Source: Falsiroseomonas sp051859025
GTDB taxonomy: Bacteria; Pseudomonadota; Alphaproteobacteria; Acetobacterales; Acetobacteraceae
Reading direction: 5' to 3'
DNA length: 64,000 nucleotides
Assembly (NCBI RefSeq): GCF_051859025.1
Contig: NZ_JBHYGL010000008.1
Location: forward strand, 75,186 to 139,185
The stretch's first letter is position 1. Each line of letters begins with the position of its first letter. This document shows, piece by piece, positions 8,528-16,700 of the stretch. A model generated the notes under the pieces. It was not told where the DNA came from. It saw only the letters and a list, made by a program, of their open reading frames with translations, and did not search any database. The translations under genes and the position numbers were made by a program.

Positions 8528-9278
8528 TCAGGGGCCGGCCGCCCGGCGCCGCATCGTCATGAACACGCCCGCGCCCACCAGCACCGCGCCGGCCGCCCCC
8601 TGCCCCGCCGCGGCCAGCAGGTGGCGCCGGGCCGTCGCCTCCGGCGAGAGGGTGGAGATGGCGAAATAGCCGCTCTCCGGCGCCCGGACGGCAGCGGGGC
8701 CGGATGGGGCCGGCGTCAGGCTGCCCAGCACGAACAGGGGCGCGCCGGCGGGGATCACCTCCTCCGTATAGCGCCGCGTCTCAAGCCGCCCCTGGATGGC
8801 GACGGAGGCGATAGTCGCCAGCGCCTCCCCCATGCCGGCCGCGGGCGGCGGGCCATTGCTGGTCCAGCTTTCCGTCTCCGTCCCCGTCATGGTCGCGCCC
8901 GCCGGGTCGATGCTGGCCAGGCCGGTCGCGTCCCGCAGCAATATGTCCCTGAAGCTGGTCCCGCGCTCGATCTCCACCCAGCGCTCCTGGTCCTGCCCGG
9001 CCTGCTTGCGCAGGGCTTCCACCCGGAAGCTGAACCAGTGGCAGGGCCGGCCGGTCAGCGGCGCGGCCAGCGCACCCTCGGGCGGCACTTCCGCCTGGCC
9101 CCGCAGCGCCACCGCGCGGGCCCTGCCCGGCATGGGGGCCGGCGACCGGAACCAGCCGCGCGCCCCGCACCTGCTGGCACAGCCGCCAGGACCAGGCACC
9201 GAAGGCGGCCAGGACCAGCCCGACCAGGGCCACCACGGCGCCAGCCCAGGCGGGCGCCTCGTCCAGCATGTCCAGCAT
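8528..9278 (-). pseudogene. GIDE-domain membrane protein, split by a one-base frameshift
   Basis: The likely intact product has about 249 residues. It starts MLDMLDEAPA with a helix at residues 12-32, has a central domain, and ends in a second helix followed by MRRRAAGP. The N-terminal 45 codons are in one frame and the rest in another. Removing one base from the run of five G at 9134-9138 joins them into one continuous frame. The central part (RPCHWFSFRVEAL, later YTEEVIPAGAPLFVLGSL) fits the GIDE/MULAN-type domain found in bacterial membrane proteins and eukaryotic E3 ligases. A real mutation and a homopolymer sequencing error are both possible. It converges on the methyltransferase gene. 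Confidence 0.65.
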
Positions 9279-9448
9279 CGCCCGATCCCCGCACCCGGAT
9301 CGATGCTGCGCCGCCACGACAGGACCGTCCAGCCGAGGTCGCGCCCCTCGCCCGTGGAAATCCTTCGACACCCCGGTAGATTCGCGTTATGTTCCGTCCT
9401 GGCAGCGGCCGATCCATGCCCGTCGCCGGCAGCGTCCCGAAGACCCGG

Positions 9449-9475
9449 ACTAAATGCACTAAATGTCCTAAATGC
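9449..9475. repeat. 9-bp tandem repeat with TAAATG core
   Basis: Three consecutive 9-base units, ACTAAATGC, ACTAAATGT and CCTAAATGC, in an AT-rich patch that stands out from the GC-rich surroundings. They are followed by GTTTTAGAAT, whose inverse ATTCTAAAAT occurs at 9541. The spacing of 9 is not a helical turn. The gap between the genes ending at 9278 and 9579 holds no gene I can support. Confidence 0.8.
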
Positions 9476-9553
9476 GTTTTAGAATCCGCGGATTCATGAA
9501 CGTTATCAAGCACATCGCGGAATCCCTCAAAATTTGAGCGATTCTAAAATGCC

Positions 9554-9567
9554 CTAAATGCATTTAG
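9554..9567. promoter_or_regulatory. Perfect 14-bp palindrome CTAAATGCATTTAG
   Basis: A perfect palindrome with the same TAAATG core as the tandem repeats 80 bases away. It lies 12 bases past the stop of the VOC gene and upstream of the frameshifted GIDE gene on the same strand. It could be an operator or a small hairpin in the VOC transcript. The role is inference; the symmetry is seen directly. Confidence 0.5.
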
Positions 9568-9578
9568 TGACCTCAATG

Positions 9579-9953
9579 TCACACCCGGAGCTCCTCCGCG
9601 AAGGTGATCCGGTTGCCATCGGGATCGCGGAGCGAGAATTCCCGCAGCCCATAGTCGAAATCGGTCGGTGTCACCTCGATCGCCACGCCCCGCCCGGCGA
9701 TCTCGGCATGCAGCGCATCCAGGCCGGACACCATCACATGCAGCTGCGCCTGGCCGAGCGCCGCCGGCGCGCGCGATGCCGGCATCAGGTTCAGCACCAG
9801 CGCCTCGCGCTCCACCGCCGCGAAATGCGGTGGATCGCCGACGCGGAAACACTCGATGCAGCCCAGCTTCTCGACATAGAAGCCGATCGCCCGCGCGACA
9901 TCGCCCACCACCAGAACCGCGGAGAGTGTACGAAGCGCGGGCGCCGGGCTCAT
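9579..9953 (-). CDS. VOC family protein (glyoxalase/bleomycin-resistance fold)
   Basis: A 124-residue single-domain protein of the vicinal oxygen chelate superfamily. It has the two beta-alpha-beta-beta-beta modules (VLVVGDVARAIGFYVEKLG at the N-terminus, LHVMVSGLDALHAEIAGRG in the middle). It ends with the typical FSLRDPDGNRITFAE, whose Glu is a usual metal ligand. It may be a lyase, an isomerase or a binding protein. The start overlaps the stop of the upstream Bug protein gene by four bases, so the two form an operon. Confidence 0.85.
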   Translation of the reverse strand: MSPAPALRTLSAVLVVGDVARAIGFYVEKLGCIECFRVGDPPHFAAVEREALVLNLMPASRAPAALGQAQLHVMVSGLDALHAEIAGRGVAIEVTPTDFDYGLREFSLRDPDGNRITFAEELRV

Positions 9954-10945
9954 TCCACGCGGATGCCGCCCTCGCGGATCACCGGCGTCCAGCGCGCGAC
10001 CTCGCGCCGGATGTGGTTCGCGAAATCCTGCGGAGAGCCGCCGACCACCGTGCCCGCCTGCGTGTCGAAGATGCGCTGCTTCACATCCTCCATCGCGGCG
10101 ATGCGGCCGAAGACCTCGTTGATGCGCAGCGCCAGGCCCGGATCCATGCCCGCCGGCGCCACGATGCCGTGCCACACCGCCACCTCGAACCCCGGCAGCA
10201 CGGTGGAGACGGCGGGAATGCCCGGCAGCAGCGGCGTGCCCGCCGCATTGCCCACCGCGATCGCCTTCGCATTGCCCTGCCTGATCTGGCCGAGGCCGGA
10301 GGATACGGTCGGGAAGCCGAATTGCGCATCGCCGCGGATCAGCGCCGTCACCATCTCGGCGCCCGAGCGGTAGGGCACATGCACCATCTGGATGCCGGCC
10401 TCCTTCAGGAACAGCGCCATGAACAGGTGGCTGCCATTGCCGTTGCCGGCGGAGGAATAGGTGAAGCCATCCGGCCGCGCCTTCGCCTGCGCGATCACCT
10501 GCTGCACCGTGGTGGCCGTGACCGTCGGATGCGCCATCAGCACCGCCGGCAGGCTCACCAGGTGGATGATGGGGGTGAAGGAGGTCGGCGGATCGTAGCT
10601 CAGCGTCGGGATGAGTTCCTTGCCGATGGCATTGGCGCCGATATCGGCCATCATCAGCGTCAGCCCATCCGGCCGCTCGCGCGCCACCGCCGCGCCGGCG
10701 ATGGTGCCGCCCGCGCCGGGCCGGTTCTCCACCACCAGCGTCTGGCCGCCCGTCACCTCGGCGAATTTGGCGGCGACGGTGCGGGACAGCGTGTCGATCG
10801 CGCCGCCGGCACCGAAGGGGACGATCAGGCGGATGGGACGGTCCGGCCAGGCGCCCTGCCCGAAGGCCATGCGCGGCATGAGGGCGGGCGCGGCAAGGAC
10901 AGGCAGGGCCGCGAGAATGCTGCGGCGCGAAATCGGCTGGCGCAT
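9950..10945 (-). CDS. Bug/TctC family periplasmic binding protein
   Basis: A 331-residue exported binding protein of the tripartite tricarboxylate transporter receptor family. It has a signal with a twin-arginine-like start (SRRSILAALPVLAAPAL) and the family marks WPDRPIRLIVPFGAGG, ENRPGAGG and YSSAGNGNGSH. These proteins bind carboxylates, amides or related small molecules. No TctA or TctB membrane gene is nearby, so it is an orphan. It is coupled to the VOC gene downstream. Confidence 0.92.
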   Translation of the reverse strand: MRQPISRRSILAALPVLAAPALMPRMAFGQGAWPDRPIRLIVPFGAGGAIDTLSRTVAAKFAEVTGGQTLVVENRPGAGGTIAGAAVARERPDGLTLMMADIGANAIGKELIPTLSYDPPTSFTPIIHLVSLPAVLMAHPTVTATTVQQVIAQAKARPDGFTYSSAGNGNGSHLFMALFLKEAGIQMVHVPYRSGAEMVTALIRGDAQFGFPTVSSGLGQIRQGNAKAIAVGNAAGTPLLPGIPAVSTVLPGFEVAVWHGIVAPAGMDPGLALRINEVFGRIAAMEDVKQRIFDTQAGTVVGGSPQDFANHIRREVARWTPVIREGGIRVE

Positions 10946-11057
10946 GGACGATATCCTCCCGTTGGTGAACTTAGCCGCAAAATGGCCGCAGACCCCCTGG
11001 CGCGCAACGGCACTTCGGCCTGTAGTCTGCGCCCTATTCTAGAGTCGGAACCTCGCC

Positions 11058-11777
11058 ATGACCTGGTCGGTCGTCGCCCATGATCCGGAGACGGGCGCCT
11101 TCGCCGTCGCCGTCACCACCTGCGCCTTCGCTGTCGGTGCCTCCTGCCCCTTCGTCCGGTCGGGCGTCGGCGCCGTTTCCACCCAGTCCATGACCAATCG
11201 TTACCTCGGTCCCGCCGTGCTGGATGGCATGGCGCGCGGCCTGTCGCCCGCCGCCGCCATCGAAAGCGCGCTGGCGGCGGATGAGGGCCGGGGCCTGCGG
11301 CAGATCCACGCCGTGGACCGCCACGGCCGCAGCGCCGCCTATACCGGCAAGAACTGCGTGGAGTGGTGCGGGGATGTCACCTCCGCCCATGTCTCCTTCG
11401 CCGGCAACATGCTGGCCGGCCCCGCCGTGCTGGCCGATACCTACGCCGCCTTCGCCGCCAACCACGACCTGAAGCTGGCGGAGCGCCTGCTGGCGGCCCT
11501 CGATGCCGGGGAAGCCGCGGGCGGAGACCGTCGCGGCCGGCAATCCGCCGCGCTGGTGCTGACGACGACGGAGGATTTCCCGGACCTCTCCATCCGCGTC
11601 GATGACCACCCGCTGCCGCTGGTGGAGTTGCGGCGGCTGTATGACATCTGGAAGCGGGAGCGCGCGCCGCATCTGCGCGAACAGCCCTCCAAGTCGCGGC
11701 CTTCCGGCATCACGGATCTCGACATGATCGAGGGCCGCTGGATCCGCCAGGGCCTCGACATCCGGCTGAGGCGCTGA
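11058..11777 (+). CDS. DUF1028 family protein, Ntn-hydrolase-like
   Basis: A 239-residue protein matching the DUF1028 family throughout: MTWSVVAHDPETGAFAVAV at the start, VGASCPFVRSGVGAV, and the mid-protein run SFAGNMLAGPAVL. The family is predicted to have an Ntn-hydrolase fold, and members are often found near peptide or amidase genes; no reaction is established. The start is divergent from the Bug gene across a 112-base gap. The MFS transporter gene begins 14 bases after its stop, so they are probably cotranscribed. Confidence 0.85.
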   Translation: MTWSVVAHDPETGAFAVAVTTCAFAVGASCPFVRSGVGAVSTQSMTNRYLGPAVLDGMARGLSPAAAIESALAADEGRGLRQIHAVDRHGRSAAYTGKNCVEWCGDVTSAHVSFAGNMLAGPAVLADTYAAFAANHDLKLAERLLAALDAGEAAGGDRRGRQSAALVLTTTEDFPDLSIRVDDHPLPLVELRRLYDIWKRERAPHLREQPSKSRPSGITDLDMIEGRWIRQGLDIRLRR

Positions 11778-11790
11778 CGGCGACAGCGGG

Positions 11791-12999
11791 ATGAAGGCCT
11801 GGGTCGCGGCGCTGTCGGCCACGCTGCTGATGCAGACGGTCGGCAGCTTCCTGAACCAGGTCATCCCCGTGGTGGCGCCGCTGATGATGAACGACCTCGG
11901 CCTGCCGCCGCAGACCGTGGGCAATTTCTCGTCGCTGAATACCCTTGGCGCCATAGCATTTCTTCTGTTCGGCACGCCGCTGGTGGCGCGGCACGGGCCG
12001 CTGCGCATGATCCAGGCGGGTGCGGTCATCGGCAGCGTGGCGCTGGTGGTGGCCTCCCTCGGCCATGCCTGGCTGATGCCGCTGGCGGCGCTCATGCTGG
12101 GCTTCGGCTATGGCCCGACGGGGCCGGCCGGCAGCCGCATCCTCCAGCAGCACGCGCCGAAGCGGCACCGCGTGCTGATCTTCTCCGTGAAGCAGGCGGG
12201 CGCGCCGGCGGGGGGCGCGCTGGCGGGCTTCCTCGCAGCCCCGCTCGCCGCCGCCTTCGGCTGGCAGGTGGCGATGTGGGTCGCGATCGGCATCGCGCTG
12301 TGCTGTGCCGCCTGCATCCAGCCGCTGCGCCCGGCGCTCGATGCCGAAAGGGACGAGACGCGGAGTTGGCGCGAGAGCCTGACCTTCCGCCGCCTGCTGG
12401 TGCCGCTGGTGGCGCTGCGGATGCACCCCGTGCTGCCGCCGCTCACGCTCCAGGCCTTCGCCTTCGCGGGCCTGCAGGGCAGCCTGTTCAGCTTCACCGT
12501 CACCTGGCTGGTGGAGGAGCACGGCATGGGCCTGGCCGCCGCCGGCAGCATCTTCGCCGCCATGCAACTGGCCGGCGTCACGGGGCGGCTGGTGCTGGGC
12601 TGGGCGGCGGATCGCCTCGGCGATGCCACGCGCAGCCTGGCGCTGCACGGGCTGCTGGCCGCGGGGCTTTCGGCGCTGTGGATCACCTTCGGCGCGGGCA
12701 GCCACTGGCTGGTGGCCTTCCCTCTGGCGATCCTCTCCGGCTTCACCGCCGCCAGCTGGAACGGCATCTTCCTGGCGGAGGTCGCCCGCGTCTCGCCGCC
12801 CGATCGCGTGGCGGAGGCATCGTCGGGCGCCATCCTGCTCTGCTTCCTCGGCTACCTGACGGCCCCCACCGCCTTCGCCTGGGCGGTCACCGCCACCGGC
12901 AGCTGGCGCCTGCCCTTCCTGACGGCCTGCGGCGTGCTGGCGGTGGTTTCCTGCATCGTCTTCGCGCTGCGGGCTGGACGGGACGGCACGGCACGTTAA
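11791..12999 (+). CDS. MFS transporter
   Basis: A 402-residue inner-membrane transporter with twelve predicted helices. The loop 2-3 region carries the FLLFGTPLVARHGPLRMIQ variant of the MFS motif, and the second half repeats the pattern as VLGWAADRLGDATRSLAL. It lies 14 bases after the DUF1028 gene and 31 bases before an oxidoreductase gene, so it probably imports or exports the compound handled by that operon. The substrate is unknown. Confidence 0.88.
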   Translation: MKAWVAALSATLLMQTVGSFLNQVIPVVAPLMMNDLGLPPQTVGNFSSLNTLGAIAFLLFGTPLVARHGPLRMIQAGAVIGSVALVVASLGHAWLMPLAALMLGFGYGPTGPAGSRILQQHAPKRHRVLIFSVKQAGAPAGGALAGFLAAPLAAAFGWQVAMWVAIGIALCCAACIQPLRPALDAERDETRSWRESLTFRRLLVPLVALRMHPVLPPLTLQAFAFAGLQGSLFSFTVTWLVEEHGMGLAAAGSIFAAMQLAGVTGRLVLGWAADRLGDATRSLALHGLLAAGLSALWITFGAGSHWLVAFPLAILSGFTAASWNGIFLAEVARVSPPDRVAEASSGAILLCFLGYLTAPTAFAWAVTATGSWRLPFLTACGVLAVVSCIVFALRAGRDGTAR

Positions 13000-13030
13000 A
13001 GCCCTGCTGATAGTGGGAAGGATGGGGCGC

Positions 13031-13996
13031 ATGGCAGTCAGGCTCGGCATCGTCGGCTTCGGCATCATGGGCGAGAGGCTGCTGCGCGCGGCGCTGGCGC
13101 ATGACGCGACTGAAATCGCCCCCGTCGCGGTCTGGGACCCCTCCCCCGACGCCGCCACGCGCCTCGCTGCCATCGCGCCGGGGTTGCCGATGCTGCCCAG
13201 TGCGGAGGCGGTGATCGCGGCCTGCGACGCGCTCTACATCGCCTCCCCGCCCTCCTCCCACATCCCCCATGCCGAGGCCGCCTTCGCCGCCGGCCGCAGC
13301 GTTTTCCTGGAAAAGCCCCTGGCGAGCGACCTGCCCGATGCCCGCCGCTTCGTCGCGGCGGCCGAGGCTTCCGGCGCCCGCGCCGCCGTCAACTTTCCTA
13401 TGGCCTCCTCCCCCGCCGTGGCGCAGCTTTCCGCCTGGCGCGGGGAGATCGGCAGCCCGCGCACCCTGTCCATCACTGCCGATTTCGCCCACTGGCCGCG
13501 CGCCTGGCAGATGGGCGCTTCGTCCTGGCTGGCGAAGCGCGCGGATGGCGGCTTCACGCGGGAAGTGCTGTCGCACTTCCTGTTCCTGACGCGGCGCCAG
13601 CTCGGCCGCCTCACGCTGCTCGACCGCGACGCGACCTTCCCCGCGGGCGATGGGGCGGAGACGGCGGTGCGCGCCACGCTGATGGCCGGCGACACGCCCG
13701 TGGCGCTGCGCGGCGGCGTGGGCACCACCACGGCGGATGAGGCCAATGAATGGCGCCTGTCCTGCGAGGGCGGCAGCATCCGCCTGCGCGACTGGTCCTT
13801 CGCCGAGAAGCGCGACGCCGACGGCAGCTTCCGCCCCGCCCAGGACGCGCTGCCCAATGCAGAGATGCGCCCGATGGTGCTGCGCGGCCAGCTCTCCAAG
13901 CTCGCGGCACTGACGCAGGGCGGGCGCGTCGACCTCGCCACGCTGCGGGAGGCGCTGGAAGTGCAGGAGATCGTCGAGGCGATCCTTGCGGGCTGA
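13031..13996 (+). CDS. Gfo/Idh/MocA family oxidoreductase
   Basis: A 321-residue NAD(P)-dependent dehydrogenase. The N-terminal Rossmann domain has VRLGIVGFGIMGERLL, then the family motif FLEKPLASD near residue 95; the C-terminal half is the alpha/beta dimer domain. The start at 13031 is preferred over GTG 13013 and ATG 13022 because a GGAAGG site lies nine bases upstream. It is probably cotranscribed with the upstream MFS gene and overlaps the following phosphatase gene. Substrates in this family are mostly sugars, inositols or amino-acid derivatives. Confidence 0.85.
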   Translation: MAVRLGIVGFGIMGERLLRAALAHDATEIAPVAVWDPSPDAATRLAAIAPGLPMLPSAEAVIAACDALYIASPPSSHIPHAEAAFAAGRSVFLEKPLASDLPDARRFVAAAEASGARAAVNFPMASSPAVAQLSAWRGEIGSPRTLSITADFAHWPRAWQMGASSWLAKRADGGFTREVLSHFLFLTRRQLGRLTLLDRDATFPAGDGAETAVRATLMAGDTPVALRGGVGTTTADEANEWRLSCEGGSIRLRDWSFAEKRDADGSFRPAQDALPNAEMRPMVLRGQLSKLAALTQGGRVDLATLREALEVQEIVEAILAG

Positions 13997-14624
13997 CCGC
14001 CGCGCCGTTCTGGCGCTGCTGCTCGCGGCCACCCCGGCAGCCGCGCAGCCGCGCATGGTGCCCACCACGGCAGACACCGCGGCTGGCGCGGCGCTGGTCG
14101 CGCGGCTGCGCCAGGGCGGCCTGGTGCTGTTCTTCCGCCATGCCGACACGCGGGGCGAGAATTGCGACATCAGCTTCCGCATCGGCGACCGCCCCGGCCA
14201 GCGCAACATTTCTTCCAGTGGCCGCGCGCAATCCGTGCTGATCGGGCAGCGGTTGCGCGATCTCGGCATTCCGCTCGCGCAGCCGATCCTGGCCGGCCCC
14301 GTCTACCGCGCGCGGGACACGGCGGAGCACGCCTTCGGCGCCGTGGAGGTCACGGACAGCCTGCTGGCCGATGACTATGCCGGCGACCGCCTGGCCTGGG
14401 TGGTGGCGGAACATCGCCGGCTGTTCGGGGAGGCGCCGCCGCACGGCAGCAACCGCGTGCTGGTCGGGCACCGCACGCCCGCCATCATGGTGTTCGGCGA
14501 CCCAGTCGCCGGCCGCACCTTTCCGGAGGGCGCCGCGCTGGTCATCGACCCGCGCGGCCCCGCCATCCTCGGCATCCTGGAACTCGCGCCGCTGCCCGGC
14601 GGCGGTTTTCATTCATGCGGCTGA
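13986..14624 (+). CDS. Exported histidine phosphatase family protein
   Basis: A 212-residue protein. A short signal peptide (VLALLLAATPAAAQ) precedes a phosphoglycerate-mutase-fold domain. It has the catalytic FFRHADTRG near residue 50, a second Arg/His region VYRARDTAEHAFG, and VGHRTPAIM with FPEGAALVID near the C-terminus. It is probably a periplasmic phosphatase. The start is TTG, overlapping the oxidoreductase stop by eleven bases; no ATG or GTG gives the signal peptide. It converges on pobA with a 7-base gap. Confidence 0.8.
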   Translation: MRADRRAVLALLLAATPAAAQPRMVPTTADTAAGAALVARLRQGGLVLFFRHADTRGENCDISFRIGDRPGQRNISSSGRAQSVLIGQRLRDLGIPLAQPILAGPVYRARDTAEHAFGAVEVTDSLLADDYAGDRLAWVVAEHRRLFGEAPPHGSNRVLVGHRTPAIMVFGDPVAGRTFPEGAALVIDPRGPAILGILELAPLPGGGFHSCG

Positions 14625-14631
14625 TGCGCCC

Positions 14632-15810
14632 TCACACCTCATAGGGCAGGCCGACGTAGTTTTCCGCCAGCGTCGTCATCGCCGCCTTGCTGGTGGAGAC
14701 GTATTGCAGCTCCGCGACCTGCACGCGGTGCTCGAAGGGGTCGTTGCCGTCGAAGCGGTGCAGCATCGACGTCATCCACCAGGAGAAGCGCTGCCCCTTC
14801 CAGATCCGCCGCAGGCAGATGTCGGAGTAGCGGTCGAGTAGATCCGTCTCACCCTTGGCGAAGAAGCGTTCCAGCCCGCGCGCCAGCACGCGGATATCGG
14901 CGATCGCCAGGTTCATGCCCTTGGCGCCGGTCGGCGGCACGATGTGGGCGCTGTCACCGGCCAGGAACAGACGGCCGTGGCGCATCGTCTCGCAGACGAA
15001 GCTGCGCATCGGCGTCACGCCCTTCTGGAAGATCTCGCCTTCCTCCAACTCGCCGCCGACACCGAGGCGGCGGTGCAGCTCCTCCCAGATTCGCGCATCC
15101 GGCCACTCGCGAATATCTTCATCCGGCGTGCATTGGAGGTAGAGGCGGGAGACGGTGTTGGACCGCATGGTGGCGAGCGCGAAGCCTTCGCGGTGGCGGG
15201 CATAGATCAGTTCCTCCGATACCGGCCTCGATCGCGACAGGATGCCGAGCCAGGCGAAGGGATAGACGCGCTCGAAGATCTGCAGATCCGGGATCGCGGG
15301 GCGGCAGATGCCGTGGAAGCCGTCGCAGCCCCCGATGAAGACGCAATCCAGCACCTGGTCCTGGCCATCATGCCGAAAGGTGATGCGGGGATTGTCGCTG
15401 GTGACGTCATGCACCGCCGCATCCTCCACATCGAAGAGGATCGCCGGATTGCCGGAATGGGTGCCGGCGGCGAGCCGCGCGGCGATGAGGTCCTTCACCA
15501 CCTCCTGCTGCCCATAGATCGTGACCACGCGGCCCGTGAGGTCCGTGACCGGGATGCGATGGCCGATGCCGTCGTAGCGCAGTTCGATCCCGTGATGGAC
15601 CAGGCCCTCCCGGTGCAGCCGGTCCGCGACACCCGCTTCCGTCAGCGTGTCCACGCTGCCCTGTTCCAGCAGACCCGCCCGCACCCGTTCCTCGACATAG
15701 GAGCGGCTGCGCGCTTCCAGCACCACGCTGTCGATGCCCTGGAGGTGGAGGAGATGCGACAGCAGCAGCCCCGCGGGGCCCGCGCCGATGATGCCTACCT
15801 GGGTGCGCAT
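14632..15810 (-). CDS. pobA: 4-hydroxybenzoate 3-monooxygenase
   Basis: A 392-residue FAD-dependent monooxygenase converting 4-hydroxybenzoate to protocatechuate with NADPH and oxygen. Seen are the FAD motif GIIGAGPAGLLLSHLL at residues 7-22, the SYVEERVRAGLLEQG stretch typical of PobA, and the second flavin motif GDSAHIVPPTGAKGMNLA. The length equals that of the characterised Pseudomonas enzyme within a few residues. It stands alone here without protocatechuate ring-cleavage genes. It is divergent from an SDR gene across a gap with overlapping palindromes, a probable operator. Confidence 0.93.
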   Translation of the reverse strand: MRTQVGIIGAGPAGLLLSHLLHLQGIDSVVLEARSRSYVEERVRAGLLEQGSVDTLTEAGVADRLHREGLVHHGIELRYDGIGHRIPVTDLTGRVVTIYGQQEVVKDLIAARLAAGTHSGNPAILFDVEDAAVHDVTSDNPRITFRHDGQDQVLDCVFIGGCDGFHGICRPAIPDLQIFERVYPFAWLGILSRSRPVSEELIYARHREGFALATMRSNTVSRLYLQCTPDEDIREWPDARIWEELHRRLGVGGELEEGEIFQKGVTPMRSFVCETMRHGRLFLAGDSAHIVPPTGAKGMNLAIADIRVLARGLERFFAKGETDLLDRYSDICLRRIWKGQRFSWWMTSMLHRFDGNDPFEHRVQVAELQYVSTSKAAMTTLAENYVGLPYEV

Positions 15811-15826
15811 GGGAAACCTCCTGACT

Positions 15827-15856
15827 GTTATGATACATAACTATTAGGCGTATCAT
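15827..15856. promoter_or_regulatory. Overlapping inverted repeats between pobA and SDR
   Basis: GTTATG-ATA-CATAAC (15827-15841) and ATGATAC with a 13-base spacer before GTATCAT (15830-15856) share bases in the divergent gap. It is AT-rich against a GC-rich background and 17 bases from the pobA start. This looks like a regulator site, possibly of a GntR or IclR-type aromatic regulator, though no such regulator gene is adjacent. Confidence 0.5.
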
Positions 15857-15950
15857 GCCCCATTCCGCCGGCGCCGTCACGGCCCCCTTTCGCAGGGATC
15901 GGTTCCGGCCGAAGCTGCCCGCTGGCACGGCTTTCACGGAGGAATCGGGC

Positions 15951-16700
15951 ATGGCGGATCGCAAGGTGGCGGTGGTGACGGGCGGCGCGCGGGGCATCGG
16001 TCGCGGCTGCGCCCATGCGCTGGCGGAGCGCGGCTTCGACCTGGTGCTGGTGGATTTGCTGGCGCCCGAGATGGCCAACACCAAGGCCGAGCTGGAAGCC
16101 ATGGGCCGCGAATGCCTGACCTTCGAGGCCGATGTCGCCGACCACGCCCGCGCCAAGGAGATCGCCGCTTCCGTCGAAGCGGAATGGGGCCATTGCGACG
16201 TGCTGGTGAACAACGCCGGCAAGTCCAACCCGCGCACCATCATGGAATGCCCGGAGGAGGAGTTCGACCGCACCATCGCGATCAACCTGAAATCCTGCTT
16301 CAACTACATCCAGGCCTTCGTGCCGCTGATGCGGAAGGTCGGCGGCGGGCGCATCGTCTCCATGTCCAGCCTCAACGCGCACACCGGCGGCGTCACCAGC
16401 GCGGTCAGCAAATTCGCCTATGCCAGCGCCAAGGCCGGCATCCTCGGCATGACGCGGGCGCTGGCCAAGGAACTCGGCCCCGACATCGCCGTGAACGCCG
16501 TCTGCCCCGGCGTGATCGAGACGGAGATCGGCAATACGCTGACCCGTTCCCGCGGCGCGGAACTCGCGAAGAAGATCGCGCTGGGGCGCGTCGGCAAGCC
16601 GCAGGACGTGGCGCGCGTCGTCGCCTTCCTGGCCGCGGAGCAGCCGAACTTCATCACGGGCCAGCACATCGTCATCGATGGGTTCCAGTGGGAGATCTGA
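15951..16700 (+). CDS. Short-chain dehydrogenase/reductase (FabG-like)
   Basis: A 249-residue classical SDR. It has the NAD(P) motif VTGGARGIGRG near residue 8, NNAG near 90, and the catalytic Ser in SMSSLNAH with YASAKAG downstream; the C-terminal GRVGKPQDVARVV and ITGQHIVIDGF are typical of FabG-like enzymes. The start at 15951 has a GGAGGA site nine bases upstream, while a longer upstream frame lacks one. It may act on a hydroxyacyl or sugar substrate. The next gene begins inside its last codons. Confidence 0.88.
   Translation: MADRKVAVVTGGARGIGRGCAHALAERGFDLVLVDLLAPEMANTKAELEAMGRECLTFEADVADHARAKEIAASVEAEWGHCDVLVNNAGKSNPRTIMECPEEEFDRTIAINLKSCFNYIQAFVPLMRKVGGGRIVSMSSLNAHTGGVTSAVSKFAYASAKAGILGMTRALAKELGPDIAVNAVCPGVIETEIGNTLTRSRGAELAKKIALGRVGKPQDVARVVAFLAAEQPNFITGQHIVIDGFQWEI

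Noticed and set aside
9055..9513. Frame across the TAAATG repeats
   Set aside because: It only reads through the repeat and the shadow of the GIDE gene; no start or domain support.
13013..13030. Upstream GTG or ATG starts for the Gfo/Idh/MocA gene
   Set aside because: The GGAAGG ribosome site overlaps them, and the Rossmann fold begins right after the ATG at 13031.
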